64,000 bases of DNA from JBCCDY01 sp039030555. Its GTDB lineage: Bacteria > Bacteroidota > Bacteroidia > Cytophagales > Cyclobacteriaceae. How positions within the stretch are numbered: the first letter of the stretch is position 1; each line of letters begins with the position of its first letter. Positions 52,767 through 60,398 of this stretch are shown in pieces. The position numbers and the translations under genes were made by a program. Location: the NCBI GenBank assembly GCA_039030555.1, contig JBCCDY010000002.1, positions 327,625-391,624 of the forward strand, read 5' to 3'. A model generated the notes under the pieces. It made no database searches. It was given only the letters and a program-made list of their open reading frames with translations, and was not told the origin of the DNA.

Positions 52767-55133
52767 ATGATCCGAAACTACTTCAAATTATTCTTCCGAT
52801 CGCTTCAACGGAATTCGGTCTATTCCTTTATCAATATCGCTGGTCTTTCTGTAGGGTTGGCCTGCTCCATGCTCATTATGCTTTGGGTATTCGATGAATA
52901 TAATTTTGATTCATTCAACAAAAATTACAATAGCCTGTACCGTGTATTAATGAACTACGATTATGAAGGAACGGTAGAAACCAATGAGGGACTTCCATAT
53001 CCCTTAAAAAAAGTATTGGACGAACAGATTCCAGAAATTAAAAACTCGGCTTATGTAAGTTGGGGAGAAGAATATCTTTTTGAGTACAAGAACAATAACA
53101 TAGTTCGTCAGGGCCTTCATGTAAGCCCGAAGTTTTTAGAAATGTTTACTTACGACTTTATAGAAGGAGATATTATAACAGCTTTGAATGATGCTAATAA
53201 TGTTCTCATCAGTGAATCTTTGGCAGAAGACCTTTTTGGTGGAGAAAAAGTATTAGGTAAGTATATTAAACTTAATAACGATAAAGATTTTGTAGTAACC
53301 GGAATTCTAAAGAATGTTCCACAGCATTCAACGTTTCAATTTGATTTTCTAATTCCTTGGTCTAATTATGAAAGACAAGAGTGGCTTAAAGATACTGAAG
53401 AGGACTGGAATGATAATTCATTTCGGATTTTTGTGGAACTTCATAAAGATGCCAGTATTGTTCAAGCCAATGAAAAAGCTAATCCACTAGTAAGAAAAAA
53501 CTTACTTGAAGACCCTTCAAATAAGCAAGTTTGGTTTTACCCGATTTCTGGTTGGAGATTATACTCCGAGTTTAAAAATGGAGTTGCGGAAGGTGGAAGA
53601 ATAGAATATGTAAGGTTATTCACCATCATAGCTTTTTTTGTTCTGATCATCGCCTGCATCAATTTTATGAATCTGGCAACTGCACGTTCGGAAAAGCGGG
53701 CCAGGGAAGTGGGTATCAGAAAAAGTTTGGGTTCCGGGAAAATGGGACTGATTTTTCAGTTTTTGAGCGAATCTGTATTAATGACTTTAATTTCCTTTTT
53801 ATTAGGGTTGACAATAATTCAACTTTCATTAAATACGTTTAATGAGCTTATCGGTAAAGAATTGACTATGCCCTATACTTCAGGTGTTTTTTGGGCTATT
53901 AGTATCTTATTTATTCTTACTATAGGCTTATTTTCAGGAAGCTACCCTGCCTTTTTCTTATCATCTTTTAGGCCTGTTGAGGTTCTTAAGGGAAGATTGA
54001 AAATCGGGAAAGGTGAAATAGCACCTCGAAAGGTTCTCGTTACTCTTCAATTTAGTTTTTCAATTCTATTGATCATTGGAACAGTAGTAGTTTATCAGCA
54101 AATCCAACATGTAAAACAAAGAGAAGTGGGTTATGAGAAAGATGGATTAATTATGGTTTCGACGACTAGTGAGATTGAAAGCCAGTTTCAAACTGTAAGA
54201 AATGAGTTGGAAGCTACGGGAGTTGTTAAATCTATAACAAAATCCAATAGCCCGGTCACGGATGTTTATTCCGTCAATGATGTCCGATGGAAAGGCCTGG
54301 AAGAGGGTAGGGTCGTTGAGTTTGTAACCGTAGCAACGGAGTACGATTATGCTAAAACCATGGGAGTGGAAGTAATAAAAGGCCGCGATTTTTCCCCGGA
54401 CTTTGAGGCTGAAAGAAAAAAAGTGATCATCAATAAAAGAGCTTCTGAAATAATTGCACTGGAAGACCCTATTGGTGAAATGGTTTTCTTCTTTGGTGAA
54501 TGGAGGGAAATTATTGGTGTAATTGATAACATGGTAATGGGATCACCATACGACCAAGTTGATCCAATGATGATCACATTTTATCCCGATTGGAGTGGTA
54601 CGATTTCAATCAGGTTAAATGAAACGAAAGACATGGAGGCTTCATTATCTAAAATAGAAAAAGTGATGCTCAAACATAACCCTGGTTATCCTTTTGAATA
54701 TCAATTTATTGACGAAGAGTTCGATAAAAAATACACCTCCATTTCATTGATTGGCAAACTGGCAAACTTGTTTGCGTTTCTGGCGATATTAATAACAGGC
54801 TTGGGAATATTTGGTTTGGCAGCTTTCACTGCGGAACAGCGAACAAAAGAAGTGGGGGTAAGAAAGGTGCTTGGAGCTTCTGTCACGAACATTATGCTGC
54901 TGATCTCAAAAGATTTTGCACGTTTAGTCGTGTTTGCTTTCGTAATTGCCGGACCGCTCTCCTGGTGGGCACTGGATAATTTTCTAAGTCAATACTCTTA
55001 TAGAATAGATTTGGCTTGGTGGGTAATACCTGCTGCAGGCATGTTTGCATTGATCTTAGCAGTTTTTATAGTAAGTACTCAAGCTTTGAAAGCCGCTTCA
55101 GTTAACCCGGTGAAATCATTAAAAAATGGCTGA
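52767..55133 (+). CDS. FtsX/MacB-type ABC permease, array copy 5
   Basis: 788 residues from the ATG at 52767; the TTG at 52755 would add four residues before the conserved MIRNYFK start. Nearly the twin of copy 4 across the whole length, including the VLMNYDYEG and FLSSFRPVEVLKG segments. Coupling motifs AREVGIRKSLGSG and TKEVGVRKVLGAS are intact. C-terminus NPVKSLKNG. Differences from copy 4 cluster in the periplasmic stretches, as expected if substrate or partner contact is changing. Confidence 0.92.
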   Translation: MIRNYFKLFFRSLQRNSVYSFINIAGLSVGLACSMLIMLWVFDEYNFDSFNKNYNSLYRVLMNYDYEGTVETNEGLPYPLKKVLDEQIPEIKNSAYVSWGEEYLFEYKNNNIVRQGLHVSPKFLEMFTYDFIEGDIITALNDANNVLISESLAEDLFGGEKVLGKYIKLNNDKDFVVTGILKNVPQHSTFQFDFLIPWSNYERQEWLKDTEEDWNDNSFRIFVELHKDASIVQANEKANPLVRKNLLEDPSNKQVWFYPISGWRLYSEFKNGVAEGGRIEYVRLFTIIAFFVLIIACINFMNLATARSEKRAREVGIRKSLGSGKMGLIFQFLSESVLMTLISFLLGLTIIQLSLNTFNELIGKELTMPYTSGVFWAISILFILTIGLFSGSYPAFFLSSFRPVEVLKGRLKIGKGEIAPRKVLVTLQFSFSILLIIGTVVVYQQIQHVKQREVGYEKDGLIMVSTTSEIESQFQTVRNELEATGVVKSITKSNSPVTDVYSVNDVRWKGLEEGRVVEFVTVATEYDYAKTMGVEVIKGRDFSPDFEAERKKVIINKRASEIIALEDPIGEMVFFFGEWREIIGVIDNMVMGSPYDQVDPMMITFYPDWSGTISIRLNETKDMEASLSKIEKVMLKHNPGYPFEYQFIDEEFDKKYTSISLIGKLANLFAFLAILITGLGIFGLAAFTAEQRTKEVGVRKVLGASVTNIMLLISKDFARLVVFAFVIAGPLSWWALDNFLSQYSYRIDLAWWVIPAAGMFALILAVFIVSTQALKAASVNPVKSLKNG

Positions 55134-55162
55134 TGAACAATTAATAATTTAAAAGAAAGAAT

Positions 55163-55223
55163 AGCATTCAGTTGTCGGTGATCAGCTTTCAGTATTACCT
55201 TCTGAATGCTGAGCGCTGAAAGC
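55163..55223. repeat. Interleaved inverted repeats between copies 5 and 6
   Basis: AGCATTCAG (55163-55171) pairs with CTGAATGCT (55202-55210), while GCTTTCAG (55185-55192) pairs with CTGAAAGC (55216-55223). The two pairings cross each other, so only one can form as a simple hairpin, or both as a pseudoknot. The words are those of the hairpin family at 50212 and 57653. Confidence 0.6.
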
Positions 55224-55250
55224 AAATACTAATACTTAATTGAAAAATCT

Positions 55251-57635
55251 ATGATTCGAAACTATATCAAAACAGCCTTTAGAAGTATAATGAAGAATAG
55301 GGTCATGACCTCTGTCAATATCATTGGTTTGACTCTTGGTATCACCTGTAGCCTTGTACTCTATACCTTAATTAACTATTGGCTGAGCTTCAATAAGCAC
55401 GAAAGCAATTACGATTCTGTATATCGATTAGTGCATTCATGGTCCTTTCAGGGGAATGAGTTATTAACTCCGGGAATTCCAACCGTTTTACCCAATGCTT
55501 TTCGGGAAGATTTCCCTGAAGTTGAAGAGTCAACTTTTCTGAGTTATTTAATGAATCCTGTAATAGGCATTAATCCAGGTCAGGTAGAGGAGACCATTTT
55601 TCAATCGAGCGGTGTAGCTTTTGTGGAGCCTTCTTACTTTAATTTATTCGATAGGAAAATTTTAATGGGCTCAAGCCCTGAGACTTTTAGAGAACCTAAC
55701 AGAGTCTATATTAGTACATCTTTAGTTGATAAATATTATTCAGGGAAAGATGTTTTAGGGGAAAGAATCACCGTAAATGGCGATATGGAATTGGAGGTTG
55801 TTGGAGTGATTGAAGATCATTTAGAAACCTCCGATTTTAAATTTGAGATGCTGATTTCGTACCAAACCGTTAAAAGCCAATATGAAGAGTATGGGTGGTA
55901 TAGTATTTCAAGTGATGATCAATTTTATGTAAAAAGTAAGAATCCTGAGGTTTTAGCTTCTATTGAAAATCGATTTTCTGATTTTTTAGAAAAGCATGCT
56001 GATAATAACTATGGTGTAAACCGTTACTACTTTCAACCACTTTCAGATATTCACTATAACACAGCTTTCAATAGTTTTTTCGGAGATTTAGTTGCTAAGC
56101 AAAATATTTGGGCACTTGGTTTTGTAGCCATTTTTCTTATTGTGATAGCCTCAATCAATTACGTTAATCTCGCAACGGCGCATGCGATCAAAAGGGCCAA
56201 GGAAGTTGGGATAAGAAAAGTTATGGGAAGCAGTAGAAAACAACTGGTCTTTCAGGTGTTTGGCGAGGCTTTTTTAATCGTATTATGCTCGATTATGATC
56301 TCTTTAGGATTTGCAGAAATTAGCCTTACCTGGTTGAATTCTTTTATGGACATTGAACTCTCTTTAGCTTTTGAAGAGGTAAGGTTTATTCTATTTTTGT
56401 TGGGTATTTTCTTTACGGTAAGCTTGCTTTCCGGAATTTATCCCGCATTAGTTGTTTCCGGATACAACCCCATTAAGGCCTTAAAGACGGATATTCTTGA
56501 AAAGACTTCTAAGAAAAAACTGACTTTGCGACATTCCTTAGTGCTGGTTCAGTTTTTTGTTGCACAAGCTTTTATTACAGGTACCATGATCGTTTATTTT
56601 CAGACTCAATATTTGAACAACAAGGATCTCGGTTTTAACAAAGAATCGGTTGTGGCTATGTCAACTCCTTCCGGAGAGCCTGATGAAAAGAGGAAGTTAT
56701 TTAGAAATAAGCTAGCTCGATTGAGTGGAATTGAGGGGGCAACTTTAATGTCGACCAATCCGACTTCATCAAGCATTTCCGAATCTAATTATAGTTTGGA
56801 TGGCGGTGATGATGAAGAAACGGTAACCGATGTAAAACGAATAGATCATAATTATTTGGATGTATTTGACATTCCAATTTTAGTAGGTGATAACCTTCCC
56901 GAATCTGATACTGTTCGAGGCTATCTGGTGAATGAAGCTTTTGCCAGAAGGGAACAGACTACATCTGAAGAACTCATTGGATTGCCCTTAGAGCTTAATG
57001 GTTTGGAAGCACCTATTGTTGGAGTAGTGAAAGACTTTCACACCAGGAATTTAAGACAAGAGATAAAGCCTTTGGTGATGAGCAGCAGACTTGAACATCA
57101 ACAAAGGATTTCAGCTAAAATTTCTGCTTTAGATATGGAGCAAATGCTAGCTCAAATAGAAACGACATGGGGCACGGTTTATCCTGACTATCCTTTCGAT
57201 TACCAATTTTTAGATGAATACATCGCTAATTTTTATAGGTCAGAACGTAGGCTTTCAAAGATCATCAGCATCTTTTCGTTAGTCGCCATAGGAATTAGCT
57301 GCTTAGGACTTTTTGGTTTGGTCACTTTTATATCTAATCAAAAAGTTAAGGAAGTTGGTATTAGAAAAGTACTCGGAGCCTCAATCGGAAGCATTATGAT
57401 ACTTTTCAATAAAGAGTTCGTAAAGCTCATTTTTATAGCATTTGCAATAGCTGTTCCCATTGTATGGTTTTTTATGAAGGAATGGCTCTCTCAATTCAGC
57501 TATAAAATAGAAATGAGCCCTTGGCTATTTGCTTTAGGGTTTATTAGTACGCTGATCTTAGCTTTTGTAACAGTGAGTTATCAATCTTTAAGAGCAGCCA
57601 TCGCGAATCCAGTAAAATCTTTAAGGAATGAGTAA
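55251..57635 (+). CDS. FtsX/MacB-type ABC permease, array copy 6
   Basis: 794 residues. Start MIRNYIKTAFRSIMKN, TM1 about 20-42. Coupling motifs AKEVGIRKVMGSS (about 317) and VKEVGIRKVLGAS (about 701) are intact. The periplasmic domains are clearly diverged from copies 4 and 5 (YFNLFDRKILMGSSPETF, YLDVFDIPILVGDN). C-terminus NPVKSLRNE. It is followed by the strongest hairpin of the set at 57653. Confidence 0.93.
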   Translation: MIRNYIKTAFRSIMKNRVMTSVNIIGLTLGITCSLVLYTLINYWLSFNKHESNYDSVYRLVHSWSFQGNELLTPGIPTVLPNAFREDFPEVEESTFLSYLMNPVIGINPGQVEETIFQSSGVAFVEPSYFNLFDRKILMGSSPETFREPNRVYISTSLVDKYYSGKDVLGERITVNGDMELEVVGVIEDHLETSDFKFEMLISYQTVKSQYEEYGWYSISSDDQFYVKSKNPEVLASIENRFSDFLEKHADNNYGVNRYYFQPLSDIHYNTAFNSFFGDLVAKQNIWALGFVAIFLIVIASINYVNLATAHAIKRAKEVGIRKVMGSSRKQLVFQVFGEAFLIVLCSIMISLGFAEISLTWLNSFMDIELSLAFEEVRFILFLLGIFFTVSLLSGIYPALVVSGYNPIKALKTDILEKTSKKKLTLRHSLVLVQFFVAQAFITGTMIVYFQTQYLNNKDLGFNKESVVAMSTPSGEPDEKRKLFRNKLARLSGIEGATLMSTNPTSSSISESNYSLDGGDDEETVTDVKRIDHNYLDVFDIPILVGDNLPESDTVRGYLVNEAFARREQTTSEELIGLPLELNGLEAPIVGVVKDFHTRNLRQEIKPLVMSSRLEHQQRISAKISALDMEQMLAQIETTWGTVYPDYPFDYQFLDEYIANFYRSERRLSKIISIFSLVAIGISCLGLFGLVTFISNQKVKEVGIRKVLGASIGSIMILFNKEFVKLIFIAFAIAVPIVWFFMKEWLSQFSYKIEMSPWLFALGFISTLILAFVTVSYQSLRAAIANPVKSLRNE

Positions 57636-57652
57636 AGACAGCATTCAGATGT

Positions 57653-57695
57653 CAGCACTCAGCTTTCAGAAAGTGGTTCTGAAAGCTGAGTGCTG
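57653..57695. repeat. Strong hairpin repeat between copies 6 and 7
   Basis: Perfect 19-bp stem (57653-57671 with 57677-57695, starting CAGCACTCAGCTTTCAG) and a 5-base loop. It begins 18 bases after the copy 6 stop and is followed by TAACTGCTAAATAGCTAAAA. No T-run follows directly, so it is more like an intercistronic REP element than a terminator. Confidence 0.82.
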
Positions 57696-57739
57696 AACGC
57701 TAACTGCTAAATAGCTAAAATCTAAAACCCTGTGAGCCT

Positions 57740-60151
57740 ATGATCCGAAATTATCTCATAACAACCATTCGAAACCTGACAAGGCAGAAACTTTATTCTT
57801 CCCTTAATATTATTGGGTTGGCTATAGGTTTGGCTGCATTTACTTTTATTTTCATTTGGATAAATGATGAAAAATCATACGATCAATTTCATTCCAAAAA
57901 AGATAGGATTTACCGAATTGCGAGCCATGTGATCACACCTTCTGAAGAGTTTACTCAGGCCGTGACTTCAGCTGTAATGGGGCCTGAATTAGAGTTGACT
58001 TTTCCTGAGGTACTGAATTCGGTACGATTTGATTACAACGATGCGATAGTTAAAAGAGATGATGTAAGCTTCCTGGAAGAAAATATACTTTTAACTGACC
58101 CTTCTTTTTTTAAGGTTTTTGATTTTCGATTGCTTCAGGGAGATGTGGAAAAAGCTTTATCCGAACCTTATCAAATTGTTCTTTCCGAAAGCATGGCCAG
58201 AAAATATTTTGGAAAGGAAAATCCACTCAACAAAACCATAAGATTGAATCTCTACGACCCAGAGGGAAATGGCGTAGACTATCTGGTTACCGGAGTAATA
58301 GAAAATTGCCCTACGAACGTTCATTTTACTTATGATATGCTGGCTTCTTTTTCGACTTACACTCAATTGGAAGGTGTCAGATTAGATGGAATTTACGGAT
58401 GGAGCAACAACGGGTTTTACACTTATATTGAGGTAGATGAAAATACGGACGTAGGTAATTTGAGATCTAAAATCGCTGGCTTTGTTGATGAAAAAGTTAA
58501 TTCTCAGCTCACTGATTTCAATTTAAGATTTGAATTTATTCTACAGCCGTTAAAAGATATTTATCTTAATTCGGATCTTCGTTATGAATTCGGGAGGACA
58601 GGCAATGCCCAAAGCCTTAAACTTTTTGGTACAATTGGAATATTTATTTTAATACTTGCAGGAATAAATTATGTGAATTTAGCGACGGCCCTTGCTTCAA
58701 AACGAGCTACAGATGTAGGAGTCCGAAAGGTGATTGGAGCCAGGAAATCCCAGCTTATTGGTCAATATCTAACTGAATCAGCAATTATTGCTTTAATAGC
58801 AGGAATATTTGCACTTGTAATCATGTTCCTTACACAGGAATGGTTTTACAAATTAACATGGAAGCCATATTTGAGTATACTCAATTTAAAAGTAATTCTT
58901 TCCGTATTGGGAAATTCCTTGATACTGGGACTTATATCTGGAGTTTTGCCGTCTTTTGTACTTTCGAAAGCGCCCTCCGGTGTATCCTTGAAGGGATATT
59001 GGAAATCTGGCTCAGGAGGAGTAACACTTAGGAGAGGCCTGATCATATTTCAATTTTCAATCGCTTTAATACTTGTAGTGGGTGTTTGGGTAGTGAATTC
59101 CCAGATGGATTTTATTGAATCCAAAGACCTTGGTTACAATAAGGATAACCTCATTTATTTGCGAGTAAATGGTAATGAGGAAGTTAAGGAGCACTTTGAA
59201 TCGTTTAAAAAGGAAGTATTAGGATCCTGTAATTTTTCTTCTATGGCCCGTTCAAGAACATCTATAATTGGAGGATTAAGTAATTCATGGGTAAAAACAG
59301 TTAACAATACCGGAGAGATGGTTGAATCAAGCATGTATCGTATTCGCTCCGATGAAGAATTCATTTCCACCTATGAAATGAAATTAATAGCAGGTCGTAA
59401 TTTTTCAGATCTTTCAAATAAAGATTCTGCCGCTTTTATAGTAAATGAAGCGGCTGTCAAAACTTTAGGGTGGGATACCCCTGAAAGTGCTATTGGAAAA
59501 CCATTTGAACAATACGAAATTCAGGGAGAGGTGATCGGTGTAGTTGAAAACTTTCATTACAATTCTTTAGCTCAGCCTATAGATGCAGTGGCCTTACATA
59601 AAGATCTATCCAATTTTTCGGGGATTACGGTCAGGTATCGAAATGTAGATTTTGGAAATGCTATCGACGGACTGGAAGAAATTTGGAAAACACATTTTCC
59701 AAATTCAATTTTTGACGCACGATACTTGCAACATTCTTTAGAAGAACAATATCGAAGTGAAAAGCAGTTTGACCTGTTGTTTAGATCATTTACCATGGTC
59801 TGCTTAGTTATAGCTTGTGTTGGTTTGTTTGGGCTGGTTACATTCTCCTCACAACAAAGGTTAAAAGAGATATCGATCCGAAAAATACTTGGATCATCAT
59901 TAACGGGAATCGTTTGGCTTTTAACCCGGGATTTTATGAAAATGGTAGTAGCATCATTTTTAGTGGCCTTTCCAGTCGCATGGGTTTTGATGAAAGACTG
60001 GTTGGATGGATTTGTATTTAAGGTTTCTTTAAATGCCTGGGTATTTATTGGAAGTGGACTTTCGGTATTACTTATAGCTCTTTTTACTTCAGGCTTTCAG
60101 TCACTGAGGGCAGCGCTTGCTAATCCTGTTAAATCCTTGAGAAGTGAGTAA
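57740..60151 (+). CDS. FtsX/MacB-type ABC permease, array copy 7
   Basis: 803 residues. Start MIRNYLITTIRNLTRQ. The coupling motifs are slightly changed, ATDVGVRKVIGAR (about 328) and LKEISIRKILGSS (about 713), but retain the RK-x-x-G core. Other shared pieces are FFKVFDFRLLQGD and EMKLIAGRNFSD. C-terminus NPVKSLRSE. A 247-base gap with two kinds of repeat separates it from copy 8. Confidence 0.93.
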   Translation: MIRNYLITTIRNLTRQKLYSSLNIIGLAIGLAAFTFIFIWINDEKSYDQFHSKKDRIYRIASHVITPSEEFTQAVTSAVMGPELELTFPEVLNSVRFDYNDAIVKRDDVSFLEENILLTDPSFFKVFDFRLLQGDVEKALSEPYQIVLSESMARKYFGKENPLNKTIRLNLYDPEGNGVDYLVTGVIENCPTNVHFTYDMLASFSTYTQLEGVRLDGIYGWSNNGFYTYIEVDENTDVGNLRSKIAGFVDEKVNSQLTDFNLRFEFILQPLKDIYLNSDLRYEFGRTGNAQSLKLFGTIGIFILILAGINYVNLATALASKRATDVGVRKVIGARKSQLIGQYLTESAIIALIAGIFALVIMFLTQEWFYKLTWKPYLSILNLKVILSVLGNSLILGLISGVLPSFVLSKAPSGVSLKGYWKSGSGGVTLRRGLIIFQFSIALILVVGVWVVNSQMDFIESKDLGYNKDNLIYLRVNGNEEVKEHFESFKKEVLGSCNFSSMARSRTSIIGGLSNSWVKTVNNTGEMVESSMYRIRSDEEFISTYEMKLIAGRNFSDLSNKDSAAFIVNEAAVKTLGWDTPESAIGKPFEQYEIQGEVIGVVENFHYNSLAQPIDAVALHKDLSNFSGITVRYRNVDFGNAIDGLEEIWKTHFPNSIFDARYLQHSLEEQYRSEKQFDLLFRSFTMVCLVIACVGLFGLVTFSSQQRLKEISIRKILGSSLTGIVWLLTRDFMKMVVASFLVAFPVAWVLMKDWLDGFVFKVSLNAWVFIGSGLSVLLIALFTSGFQSLRAALANPVKSLRSE

Positions 60152-60230
60152 TTCAATTAGTAATGATTAGTTGTGAATTAAAGATGAAAAATGAATAATT
60201 ACAAACAACAGATAAAGTCAACACGAAGCG

Positions 60231-60274
60231 TCATCCTGAACGGAGTGAAGGATCTTTATTTCTATGAGATCCTT
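60231..60274. repeat. TCATCCTGAAC-type dispersed repeat
   Basis: TCATCCTGAACGGAGTGAAG begins at 60231; AAGGATCT (60248-60255) pairs with AGATCCTT (60267-60274). The first 11 bases are shared with the inner arm of the hairpin at 13532. Elements of this look are common between genes in Bacteroidota; the function is unknown. Confidence 0.65.
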
Positions 60275-60280
60275 CGTTAT

Positions 60281-60317
60281 CACTCAGCTTTCAGAACCAC
60301 TTTCTGAAAGCTGAGTG
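60281..60317. repeat. Hairpin repeat between copies 7 and 8
   Basis: Perfect 16-bp stem CACTCAGCTTTCAGAA (60281-60296 with 60302-60317) and a 5-base loop, the same stem as at 57653. It is joined directly to the TCATCCTGAAC element and is followed by ATGCTAATTAGCCAAACGCC. Confidence 0.8.
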
Positions 60318-60398
60318 CTGACATCTGAATGCTAATTAGCCAAACGCCAAATAGCTAAAATCTAACACCCAATTACATAACTACTAACCGAAAAAATT

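Noticed and set aside
50158..60398. CRISPR-like array suggested by repeated hairpins between permeases
   Set aside because: The repeats are one per intergenic gap, 2.4 kb apart, separated by coding genes and with no spacers or cas genes.
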